The notes under the pieces were generated by a model. That model had not been told where the DNA came from. It worked only from the letters and a program-made list of their open reading frames with translations, and ran no database searches. Made by a program: the position numbers and the translations under genes. A stretch of DNA of 64,000 nucleotides, taken from assembly GCF_006334915.2 (NCBI RefSeq), contig NZ_VDMA02000020.1:1-64000 (forward strand). The letters run 5' to 3'. Positions 25,089-33,631 of this stretch are shown in pieces (the first letter of the stretch is position 1; each line of letters starts with the position of its first letter). The stretch comes from Microbispora catharanthi (GTDB lineage Bacteria > Actinomycetota > Actinomycetes > Streptosporangiales > Streptosporangiaceae).

Positions 25089-26351
25089 ATGGCGCACACC
25101 AGCACTGCCGCGAACACCGTCGAGTTCGGCCCCGCCACCGGTCTTTCGTGTCGCGAATGCGGCGCTCTTTACGACCTCGGCCCGATCTTCGCCTGTACGG
25201 AGTGTTTCGGCCCCCTTGAGGTGGCGTACGACTTCGGCGAGGTTCGCCGGGAGGACATCGAGTCCGGCCCGGCGAACATCTGGCGGTACCGCTCCCTGCT
25301 CCCCGTTCCCGCCGGCGTGGCGGCCAAGCCCAACCTCCAGCCCGGCTGGACCAAACTCGTGAAGGCCGACAGGCTGGCGGCCGAGCTGGGCCTGCGGTCG
25401 CTGCACGTCAAGGACGACTCCGGCAACCCGACCCACTCCTTCAAGGACCGGGTCGTCGCGATCGCGCTGGAGGCAGCGCGCAACTTCGGCTTCCACACCC
25501 TGTCGTGCTCCTCCACCGGCAACCTCGCCGGCGCGGTGAGCGCGGCCGCCGCCCGGGCCGGGCTGGACTCCTGCGTGTTCATCCCCGCCGACCTGGAGCC
25601 GGCCAAGGTCACGATGGCCGCCGTGTACGGCGGCCGCCTGGTCGCCATCGACGGCAACTACGACGAGGTCAACCGCTTCTGCTCCGAGCTCATCGGCGAC
25701 GAGCTGGGCGAGAAGTGGGGCTTCGTCAACGTCAACCTCCGGCCCTTCTACGCCGAGGGCTCCAAGACGCTGGCGTACGAGATCGCCGAGCAGCTCGGCT
25801 GGCGGCTGCCCGACCAGATCGTCATCCCGGTGGCCTCCGGCTCGCAGCTCACAAAGATCGACAAGGGCTTCCGTGAGCTGATCAAGCTGGGACTGGTCGA
25901 GGAGCGGCCCTACCGGATCTTCGGGGCGCAGGCCGAGGGCTGCTCGCCGGTCTCCCAGGCGTTCAAGGCCGGGCAGGACGTCGTGCAGCCGGTGCGGCCC
26001 GACACCATCGCCAAGTCCCTCGCCATCGGCAACCCGGCGGACGGGCCGTACGTGCTCGACATCGCGCGGCGGACGGGCGGCGCGGTGGAGGACGTGAACG
26101 ACCAGGAAGTGGTCGAGGCGATCCGCCTGCTGGCCAGGACCGAGGGCGTCTTCGCCGAGACCGCGGGCGGCGTCACGGTCGGCGTGCTGCGCAAGCTGGT
26201 GCGCGAGGGTCGCCTCGACCCCGACGCCGAGACCGTGGTGCTGAACACCGGCGACGGGCTCAAGACGCTCGACGCGGTGGCCGAGCACGCCCGCCCCGCC
26301 GCCGTCATCCGTCCCTCTCTCGACGCCTTCCGTGCGGCATTCGCCAACTGA
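25089..26351 (+). CDS. Threonine-synthase-fold PLP enzyme under SAM riboswitch control
   Basis: The predicted 420-residue enzyme is of PLP fold type II, in the threonine synthase family, which acts on O-phosphohomoserine. Two CxxC pairs (Cys21/24 and Cys36/39) suggest a small zinc-ribbon-like N-terminus, and the PLP lysine is in HSFKDR (Lys119). The SSTGNLAGAVSAAAARAG block and a C-terminal GDGLKTLDA block are also present. By family alone it would be thrC. However, a SAM-I riboswitch precedes it and a MoaD/ThiS-type carrier follows 45 nt later. I infer that it may instead use a carrier-bound sulfide to make homocysteine. ATG 25089 is used; an in-frame start at 24990 lies inside the riboswitch and is rejected. 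Confidence 0.88.
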   Translation: MAHTSTAANTVEFGPATGLSCRECGALYDLGPIFACTECFGPLEVAYDFGEVRREDIESGPANIWRYRSLLPVPAGVAAKPNLQPGWTKLVKADRLAAELGLRSLHVKDDSGNPTHSFKDRVVAIALEAARNFGFHTLSCSSTGNLAGAVSAAAARAGLDSCVFIPADLEPAKVTMAAVYGGRLVAIDGNYDEVNRFCSELIGDELGEKWGFVNVNLRPFYAEGSKTLAYEIAEQLGWRLPDQIVIPVASGSQLTKIDKGFRELIKLGLVEERPYRIFGAQAEGCSPVSQAFKAGQDVVQPVRPDTIAKSLAIGNPADGPYVLDIARRTGGAVEDVNDQEVVEAIRLLARTEGVFAETAGGVTVGVLRKLVREGRLDPDAETVVLNTGDGLKTLDAVAEHARPAAVIRPSLDAFRAAFAN

Positions 26352-26396
26352 AAGCGTTTCAAAAGGTCCATCGGCAGTAACGAAAGCGAGCGAACA

Positions 26397-26672
26397 ATGA
26401 GCGTTTCCGTGCGGATTCCGACGATTCTCCGGACGTACACCAACGGCGCCGCGGAGGTGAGCGGGGAGGGGGGAACGCTCCGCGAGGTCCTGCAGAAGCT
26501 GGACGCGGACTACCCCGGCATCGGCGGGCGCATCCTGGACGAGACGGGTAAGATCCGGCGTTTTGTCAACGTCTACGTCGGGGAAGAGGACGTCCGATTC
26601 GCCGATGGTCTGGACACCGCCACGCCGGACGGGGTGCAGATTTCGGTCATCCCCGCCGTCGCCGGAGGCTGA
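26397..26672 (+). CDS. MoaD/ThiS-family ubiquitin-like sulfur carrier
   Basis: The predicted protein has 91 residues with the beta-grasp fold and a C-terminal Gly-Gly (IPAVAGG), the residue pair that becomes adenylated and converted to a thiocarboxylate in MoaD, ThiS and CysO. Family features include the N-terminal strand VRIPTILRTYTNG, GGTLREVLQKLDADYPGIGG, and VNVYVGEEDVRF. The GG lies exactly at the end, so no protease is needed for maturation. It follows the threonine-synthase-like gene by 45 nt and is probably in the same SAM-regulated transcript. I infer that it feeds sulfur to that enzyme. The ribosome-binding site is weak (GAGCGA). Confidence 0.9.
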   Translation: MSVSVRIPTILRTYTNGAAEVSGEGGTLREVLQKLDADYPGIGGRILDETGKIRRFVNVYVGEEDVRFADGLDTATPDGVQISVIPAVAGG

Positions 26673-26834
26673 GTCGCCGCGCCGGGGCCGAGCACCTGAC
26701 ATGCGCTTCTATCGATGAAGAAGTCGTGCGAGGCCATGACAAATGGTGCAGCTCTCAACTATTCAACAGCAAAGTGAATATTCTTCGTTCCTGCTTTGAG
26801 CGAACGCCAAGTAGTAGTTTGCGGATTGACTCTG

Positions 26835-26862
26835 TTGTCCTACGCCTTGACACGGGTATGGT
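26835..26862 (+). promoter_or_regulatory. Probable promoter of the cold-shock gene
   Basis: TTGTCC (26835-26840) and TATGGT (26857-26862) are 16 nt apart in a locally AT-richer stretch (about 26700-26880). This gives a leader of about 60 nt before the GTG at 26929. Another TTGACA at 26847-26852 lacks a good -10 partner. The whole 256-nt gap has no gene. Confidence 0.4.
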
Positions 26863-26928
26863 CGAGGACGATCGACAAAACCGGGGGCTTCTTGGGTGTG
26901 GTCCCCAGCCCAGCAAGAGGAGTCGGAA

Positions 26929-27129
26929 GTGGCGCAGGGCACCGTCAAATGGTTTAACGCGGACAAGGGCTACGGCTTCATCGCGGTAGACGGTGGTAAG
27001 GACGTGTTCGTCCATTACTCGGCAATCATGATGGACGGCTACAAGGCCCTCGAGCAGGGTCAGCGGGTTGAGTTCGACATCACGCAGGGTCAGAAGGGCC
27101 CGCAGGCGGAGGCCGTACGGGCCGTCTGA
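26929..27129 (+). CDS. Cold-shock protein, CspA family
   Basis: The predicted 66-residue single cold-shock domain starts at GTG ([18 protein letters not shown]). RNP1 is KGYGFI and RNP2 is DVFVHYS. These proteins bind single-stranded RNA or DNA and act as RNA chaperones. AGAGGAG lies 6 nt before the GTG. A strong terminator lies 17 nt after the stop, so the gene is monocistronic. Confidence 0.95.
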   Translation: MAQGTVKWFNADKGYGFIAVDGGKDVFVHYSAIMMDGYKALEQGQRVEFDITQGQKGPQAEAVRAV

Positions 27130-27145
27130 TCCCGTCATCGACCTT

Positions 27146-27182
27146 GGAAGGCCCGGCGCGCGTCCCGCGTGCCGGGCCTTCC
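27146..27182 (+). terminator. Terminator after cold-shock gene
   Basis: GGAAGGCCCGGC (27146-27157) pairs with GCCGGGCCTTCC (27171-27182), and the stem extends inward by a few pairs. It lies 17 nt after the stop codon. Confidence 0.88.
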
Positions 27183-27329
27183 GCTTGCCGTGTCGCCCGC
27201 TTCGCCATCGGGGCGCTCGCACCCGCCGGGTCGTGCCGGAGGCGCGCCCCTGGGCTCGCCTGGTGTCTCCCGCTTGCCACCGGCTCGCTGATCTGGACAT
27301 AACGTCCAAGCTGGTCAGCGAGGCTTCCG

Positions 27330-27373
27330 CTTGCACTCGCAGGGGTAGAGTGCTAAATACTTGTTTGGCACTC
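27330..27373 (+). promoter_or_regulatory. groEL promoter with CIRCE/HrcA operator and extra half-site
   Basis: CTTGCACTC-N9-GAGTGCTAA (27330-27356) is a CIRCE element for the HrcA repressor; the right arm is perfect and the left arm is 7 of 9. It coincides with a promoter: TTGCAC (27331-27336) and TAAATA (27354-27359) are 17 nt apart. A further arm TTGGCACTC (27365-27373) forms a second inverted repeat with the right arm. The start site near 27366 would give a leader of about 130 nt. The rest of the interval from 27183 to 27498 holds no gene. Confidence 0.88.
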
Positions 27374-27468
27374 TGAGGTCGAGAGTGACAACAACCGGGA
27401 TCGGGGCGATGGGGCCCGCGCAGGGATAGCGGGTCCGCGCCGTCGCGGGCGTCGGCTCGGTCCGTTGA

Positions 27469-29121
<1,653 letters not shown>

Positions 29122-29146
29122 TCCATCTGCCTGCTTCGTCTCAACG

Positions 29147-29180
29147 GAAGGGCGGTTCCCCCGCGGGGGAGCCGCCCTTT
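29147..29180 (+). terminator. Terminator after groEL
   Basis: AAGGGCGGTTCCCC pairs with GGGGAGCCGCCCTTT, with one G-T pair, around a short CG-rich loop. It ends in TTT and starts about 26 nt after the groEL stop. Confidence 0.88.
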
Positions 29181-29193
29181 CCCGTTGTGCGCC

Positions 29194-29622
29194 TCAGGTG
29201 AGGCGCCTGACCCAGCGGGCGCAGTCGGTCTGCATCGCGTAGCCCGCCGAGGTCCAGACGTGGTGCGCCAGGGCGTTGTCGTGCAGGACCATCGCGTCGG
29301 CACGGAACGCGCCGAACTTCCGGAACCGCTCCTCGGCGGCCCGGATCAGCAGCGATCCGATGCCCGTGCGCCGGTGGGCGGGGTCCACGGCGAGCCGGTA
29401 GAGGTGGGCGCGCCAGCCGTCCCACCCGGCGATGAGCGTGCCGACGATGAGGCCGTCGATCTCGGCGATGAGCAGCGCCTCGGGATCGCGCTCGATCAGG
29501 GCCACGACCTTGCCGGAGTCGTCGTGCCTGTCGGTGTTCTCCGCGGCTTCCAGCCAGAACCGGAGCACGGCCGGGACGTCGTCGAGTGCTCCGTGGCGGA
29601 CGCGTACGCCGGGGGAGGTCAT
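29194..29622 (-). CDS. GNAT-family N-acetyltransferase
   Basis: The predicted protein has 142 residues. The acetyl-CoA motif A is LAVDPAHRRTGIGSLLIRAA (about 85-104), after a strand-loop core (ALLIAEIDGLIVGTLIAG), and motif B is NALAHHVWTSAGY. The substrate is unknown. The start codon overlaps the stop of the HelD-like gene (ATGA at 29619-29622), so the two are translationally coupled. It is convergent with groEL. Confidence 0.9.
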   Translation of the reverse strand: MTSPGVRVRHGALDDVPAVLRFWLEAAENTDRHDDSGKVVALIERDPEALLIAEIDGLIVGTLIAGWDGWRAHLYRLAVDPAHRRTGIGSLLIRAAEERFRKFGAFRADAMVLHDNALAHHVWTSAGYAMQTDCARWVRRLT

Positions 29623-31604
29623 CGCAGCTCCTCGGGAAGGTCGCGGTTGTGCAGGACGGTCAGTGACGTTACCGCCCGGGTGAGGACCACGTAGAGGCGG
29701 GCGAGGCCGCGCTCCTCGGCCTCCGCGATCGCGGCCGGCTCGGCCACGATCACGTGGTCGTACTCCAGGCCCTTCGCGAGCGTCGCCGGCACCAGCAGCA
29801 CCCGGTCGTCGCCCGTCGAGTCGGGGCCGAGCACCGTGTGCGGCACCGCGGCGGCCTCCAGGGCCGCAGCGAGCGCGGGAAGGCCGGGGTCGGCCGCGAT
29901 GACCCCGATGGAGCCCTCCTGCGCGAGGGCCTGCCGTACGGCCTCGGGGAGGGCGGCGGCGACGTCGCTCTCCCGGCGCACGGACAGGGAGCCGGCGCCG
30001 GGACGCAGCGAGCGCGGCGGGGCGAGCTCCGGTGCGACGGAGGGCAGCAGCCGCGCGGCGAAGTCGAGGACCTCGCGGGGCACGCGGAAGCCCAGCGTGA
30101 GCTCGGTGACCTCGCCCGAGGGCTGGCCGAGGTGGTCGAGCACGGTCTTCCACGAACGCGCCGACCAGGGCGTGGTGCCCTGGGCGAGGTCTCCGAGCAC
30201 GGTCGCCGAGCCGGTGCGGCAGCGGCGTCCGAGCGCGCGCAACTGCATCGCCGACAGGTCCTGCGCCTCGTCCACCACGAGGTGTCCCTGCGACGGCGTC
30301 CGCTCGATCAGGTCGCCGAGTTCGTCCAGCAGCGCCGCGTCGGCGGCCGTCCACTTGGCCGACCGGTGCGACTTGTACGGCTTGCGCCACACGATGAGCT
30401 GCTGCTCCTCCGGCGAGAGGTCCGACCGGGCCGCCTTGGCCAGGAACTCGGGGTCCGACAGCAACCGGAACAGCACCTGCTCGGGGGTGAGCTTCGGCCA
30501 GACGGCGTCCAGCACGGCCTTGACCGGCTTCGACCGGGCCACCGCGTCCTGCACCCGGTCGTCGGGCGACTCGCCGCGCCGTTCCATCTGCACGAGCACG
30601 GCATGGGCGAGCCGCTGGGCCAGGGTGGCGCGGCCCGGGCCGTACCTCGTCGTGCCGCGCAGCGAGGCGACGATCTCACGGACCTCGTGATCGGGCACCC
30701 GGTAGCGGTTGATGCCCTTGGTGAACAGCACCCCTTCGGCCGGCTTGGTGAGGTGCAGCCACAGCGCCCGCTTGACGACCTCCGCCATGCGGGCGTCGCC
30801 CTTCACGGCCGCCGCTGCGGGGTCCTCGGGATGGGCGTGGTCGCCCAGGACGCCGGCCACCGTCGTCTGGTCGACCTTCACCTCGCCGAGCGCGGGCAGC
30901 ACCGAGGAGATGTAGGAGAGGAAGGCCCGGTTGGGCCCGACGATCGTCACGCCCGAGCGCGACAGCTTCTCGCGGTGGGTGAACAGCAGGTAGGCCGCGC
31001 GGTGCAGGCCCACGGCCGTCTTGCCGGTGCCCGGCGCGCCCTGCACGCAGACGGTCACGCCGAGGTCGGCGCGGACGATCTCGTCCTGGTCGGGCTGGAT
31101 GGTCGCCACGATGTCCCGCATCGGGCCGGTACGGGGCCGCTCGATCTCCTCGGTCAGCAGCCTGCTCTGCCCGAGCGCCCTGCCGTCGAGTGGTTCGTCC
31201 TCGTACGCGGTGAGGTCGCCGCCCTGGTAGCCGAACCTGCGGCGCAGGGCCACCCCCATGGGGTCGGCGGGACTGGCCTGGTAGAAGGCGCGCGAGATCG
31301 GGGCGCGCCAGTCGATCACGAGGGGCCGGCTGCTCTCGTCGTGGACGTGCCTGCGGCCGACGTAGACCGTGCTCGGCAGGTCGTCGCCGGCCGCGCGGTC
31401 CAACCGGCCGAAGAACAGCGGCGCGTCGGGGTGGTCGGCCAGCGCGGCCACTCGCTGGTCGAGCAGGCCCTGCAGAACCTGCTGGGACACCCAGTCGCCG
31501 GCGGCGTCCGCCGACAGCGACTGCGCGTGCTCGCGCATCGCTCGCAGTGCGGCGCGGGAGGCCGCGAGATGGGCGCGCTCGGCTTCGAGCACATTTCCGG
31601 GCAT
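29619..31604 (-). CDS. helD: HelD-like UvrD/Rep-family helicase (RNA polymerase recycling factor)
   Basis: The predicted protein has 661 residues. The N-terminus (about 1-70) is a helical arm like the coiled-coil of HelD. Walker A is GAPGTGKTAVG at about 189-199, and a large insertion divides the 1A domain. The DE-box is VVDEAQDLSAMQLRALGRR, and the C-terminal motif VI region is ARLYVVLTRAV. HelD proteins remove stalled RNA polymerase from DNA, and some actinobacterial members (HelR) give rifampicin tolerance by displacing the drug. I saw no clear rifampicin-associated element upstream. The GNAT gene is coupled downstream. GGAGGAG precedes the start. Confidence 0.88.
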   Translation of the reverse strand: MPGNVLEAERAHLAASRAALRAMREHAQSLSADAAGDWVSQQVLQGLLDQRVAALADHPDAPLFFGRLDRAAGDDLPSTVYVGRRHVHDESSRPLVIDWRAPISRAFYQASPADPMGVALRRRFGYQGGDLTAYEDEPLDGRALGQSRLLTEEIERPRTGPMRDIVATIQPDQDEIVRADLGVTVCVQGAPGTGKTAVGLHRAAYLLFTHREKLSRSGVTIVGPNRAFLSYISSVLPALGEVKVDQTTVAGVLGDHAHPEDPAAAAVKGDARMAEVVKRALWLHLTKPAEGVLFTKGINRYRVPDHEVREIVASLRGTTRYGPGRATLAQRLAHAVLVQMERRGESPDDRVQDAVARSKPVKAVLDAVWPKLTPEQVLFRLLSDPEFLAKAARSDLSPEEQQLIVWRKPYKSHRSAKWTAADAALLDELGDLIERTPSQGHLVVDEAQDLSAMQLRALGRRCRTGSATVLGDLAQGTTPWSARSWKTVLDHLGQPSGEVTELTLGFRVPREVLDFAARLLPSVAPELAPPRSLRPGAGSLSVRRESDVAAALPEAVRQALAQEGSIGVIAADPGLPALAAALEAAAVPHTVLGPDSTGDDRVLLVPATLAKGLEYDHVIVAEPAAIAEAEERGLARLYVVLTRAVTSLTVLHNRDLPEELR

Positions 31605-31741
31605 GCGGAAGCTCCTCCGGGCATGACGGGGACAGGACTGGTGGAAGCGGGAAGCACAAGAGCTTAGCGATGGGCACCACGATGCCGAAACGGTATTTCT
31701 CTCGCGTGTCGCCGTTTCCCGGAGCGGGTATCTGTACCCGG

Positions 31742-32050
31742 GTGACGCGCACCGTGGTTCCTCCGGCGATCCCGGCGGCGGCGAGCCTGCTGCTCGCCAC
31801 GCTGTGGGGGTTCGCGGTCTTCGGCGACTGGAGCAGACAGGCCTTCTGCACGACGAGCCTGGGAGCGTCGCCGGACTGCGCGGACCGGATCGCCTCGGTG
31901 ATCGCGCTGTCCGTGATGGTCGGGGTGGTCGCGGCGTGCGCCACCGGGGTCGCCTGGCTCGCCAGGCGCGAGTCCCTGTACGGCGTCGCGGTGGCGGCCT
32001 GGGTCATCGCGCTGGTGGTGCTGTTCGTCGGCGGCCTGGCCGCCCAGTGA
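31742..32050 (+). CDS. Small membrane protein with three TM segments
   Basis: The predicted protein has 102 residues from GTG 31742, with GGAGCGGG upstream. Hydrophobic segments lie at about 8-27, 50-72 and 79-100. The first loop holds two Cys (FCTTSLGASPDCADR) and is probably outside the membrane, so they may form a disulfide. An in-frame ATG 23 codons upstream adds a basic stretch without signal character and is less likely. No family is recognised. Confidence 0.6.
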   Translation: MTRTVVPPAIPAAASLLLATLWGFAVFGDWSRQAFCTTSLGASPDCADRIASVIALSVMVGVVAACATGVAWLARRESLYGVAVAAWVIALVVLFVGGLAAQ

Positions 32051-32086
32051 CCGCCTCCCGATGACCGGCACGTGAAGCTTTGCGGC

Positions 32087-32108
32087 GACGATGGAGCGCT
32101 CCATCGTC
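32087..32108. promoter_or_regulatory. 22-bp perfect palindrome
   Basis: GACGATGGAGC is followed directly by its reverse complement GCTCCATCGTC, with no spacer. It lies 37 nt after the stop of the small membrane protein. It could be a dimeric repressor site, a recombination site or a hairpin that acts as terminator. No T run follows. Confidence 0.6.
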
Positions 32109-32230
32109 AGGCCGCCGGGGAAACAGTATGCAGTGGGGTGATTTGTCCTGATGTGCCGCGTTATGTGAGCCGCGAGCGCTCACCGGCGGGCGAGATAACG
32201 GGCAGCGAGAAACCAGGAGTAAGACGAAAA

Positions 32231-32353
32231 ATGCGTATATTGCGTGATTCGTCTTGTCTGCTGGGTATTGCCGCCATCACGACTGCATCATGTGAGGGTA
32301 AGGCGCGAGGGGGTGATGTGGTGACAAGGCCCAAGGGCATCTCCTGGACCTAG
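32231..32353 (+). CDS. Very short lipoprotein-like frame (possible remnant)
   Basis: A 40-codon frame has a signal-like start (MRILRDSSCLLGIAAITTAS) followed by Cys, which forms a lipobox-like TASC. After that come only about 19 residues (EGKARGG...RPKGISWT). AGGAGT precedes the ATG by about 12 nt. Either it is a tiny lipoprotein or the 5' relic of a larger gene that was cut off. The stop is followed by the dispersed repeat. Confidence 0.3.
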   Translation: MRILRDSSCLLGIAAITTASCEGKARGGDVVTRPKGISWT

Positions 32354-32385
32354 GTCATGTCCACGCACGTTCACCGGGCTCGGGG

Positions 32386-32425
32386 AGCGGAGCGGGCTTC
32401 GCCGAGGACCGGAGCTTTCTTCCGG
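32386..32425 (+). repeat. Copy of dispersed GC-rich repeat
   Basis: AGCGGAGCGGGCTTCGCCGA and the following GGACCGGA match the sequence at 622-648 with one inserted C. The copy here lies in an intergenic region next to a gene remnant. Confidence 0.55.
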
Positions 32426-32498
32426 CATGGTGACCGGCCCGGCCGACGTCGCGGACACCCCGCGCTGAGTGCCGGCCGTGTGCGTGGCCGGCCACCCC

Positions 32499-33368
32499 TT
32501 ACTCGGGAGCCTGGATCCTGCCGATGCCGAGCGTGGTGACGGCGGGCAGCAGGCCCGACTCGAACACGGCCCCGAGCAACGGCCGGTTGAGCTCGGCCAG
32601 CCGCTCGGCCCCCGCCTCGCCGAGCGCCCGCCACGGGCTCGCCGCCAGCTCGTCGGTCATGCGCTCGACCTGGTCGCGCAGCGCCCGCCCCGCCGGGGTG
32701 GCCGTCCCCTCGTCGTCGATCAGTCCGCGTGCGGCGAGCCGGTCGCGCGCGGCGGACCATTCCTCGTCGCTCCAGCCGCGCCCGGCGAAGTTCTCCGCCG
32801 GGGCCGCCCCGACCGCGGCGAAGGAGACCAGGGCCTCGCAGGCGTCCAGACCGGCGGCGTGCAGGGCCGTCAGGTGCCCGTCGCCGCGGTGCTCGCGCAG
32901 CACCGTGTACGCCTGCCACAGCGCGAGGTGCGGTTCCTCCGGCCAGGGGAGGTCGAGGTTGGCCGCGGCGAGCGGCCGGTGGGCGACGTCCACGCTCTCC
33001 GCCGCCCTGATCGCCAGCTCGGCCGCCTCCTTGAGACCTTCGTCGATCCGGTCGCCGAGGAGCCCGCGCAACGTCCGGTCCATCGCCCGCAGCCGCGCGT
33101 CGAGCACCTGTGCGGGCGTCGCGGTCTCCCAGACGCCCGGCACGTACTGCGCGATCATGCTCGGGCTGAAGCTGTAGTAGGCGGCGGCCACCAGCGCGGG
33201 TCCCGCCGCGCCCAGCGGCGCCGTGCGCCAGGCGAAGTAGCTCGGCCAGCGCGTCGTGACGTCGTAGCCGAGTGCGGCGGACTCCTCGAATGCCTCCGGG
33301 CTGTAGTAGAGCGTGGCGTGGACCGGCTCGATCTGATGCCACATGGTGCGGGCCAGGCGTACGGACAT
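32499..33368 (-). CDS. SCO6745-family protein (helical, winged-helix-like)
   Basis: The predicted cytosolic protein has 289 residues and starts MSVRLARTMWHQIEPVHATL, the typical beginning of this actinobacterial family. Other family-like stretches are YFAWRTAPLGAAGPALVAAA and, in the C-terminal half, WSDEEWSAARDRLAARGLID with TPAGRALRDQVERMTDE, which has the shape of a winged-helix domain as in MarR-like proteins. Function is unknown. It diverges from the small CGNR zinc-finger gene 49 nt away. Confidence 0.75.
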   Translation of the reverse strand: MSVRLARTMWHQIEPVHATLYYSPEAFEESAALGYDVTTRWPSYFAWRTAPLGAAGPALVAAAYYSFSPSMIAQYVPGVWETATPAQVLDARLRAMDRTLRGLLGDRIDEGLKEAAELAIRAAESVDVAHRPLAAANLDLPWPEEPHLALWQAYTVLREHRGDGHLTALHAAGLDACEALVSFAAVGAAPAENFAGRGWSDEEWSAARDRLAARGLIDDEGTATPAGRALRDQVERMTDELAASPWRALGEAGAERLAELNRPLLGAVFESGLLPAVTTLGIGRIQAPE

Positions 33369-33417
33369 CCCTCAAACCTCACTGTCTAGGTCCTTTCACC
33401 GGCCGGAGGCGACGCTC

Positions 33418-33621
33418 GTGGACGCCTGGGCCGCCGACATGGGCACCGCGCTGGCCATGGTCATCGGGGTCGGCCAGGGGGCGCGGCTCGGCGCGTGCCA
33501 GGCCGCGACGTGCTCCCTGGTCTTCTTCGACACCACGCGCAACGCCTCGCGCCGCTTCTGCGACCTGTCGTGCCAGAACCGGGCCAAGGCCAGCGCCTAC
33601 CGCGCCCGGCGCCGTACGTGA
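33418..33621 (+). CDS. Short CGNR-type zinc-finger protein
   Basis: The predicted protein has 67 residues. It contains only the C-terminal CGNR zinc finger: CQAATCSLVFFDTTRNAS, then RRFCDLSCQNRAKASAYRAR, with four Cys in C-x4-C...C-x3-C spacing. Full family members have about 180 residues with an N-terminal ABATE domain, which is missing here. GGAGG lies 8 nt before the GTG at 33418. Either it is a true stand-alone finger or the gene lost its 5' part. The family is thought to act in transcription control. Confidence 0.7.
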   Translation: MDAWAADMGTALAMVIGVGQGARLGACQAATCSLVFFDTTRNASRRFCDLSCQNRAKASAYRARRRT

Positions 33622-33631
33622 CCCGAGGAGG

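Larger units (their letters stand above)
32051..32498. other. Intergenic region with palindrome, short lipoprotein-like frame and repeat
   Basis: This 448-nt gap has lower GC than its flanks around 32130-32340. It holds a 22-bp perfect palindrome (32087-32108), a 40-codon frame with a lipobox (32231-32353), and a copy of the dispersed repeat (32386-32425). Nothing else is supported. It looks like a remodelled spot in the chromosome. Confidence 0.55.

Noticed and set aside
31604-31700. Rifampicin-associated element upstream of the HelD-like gene
   Set aside because: I looked for the known inverted-repeat element and did not see a convincing match, so drug control is not claimed.
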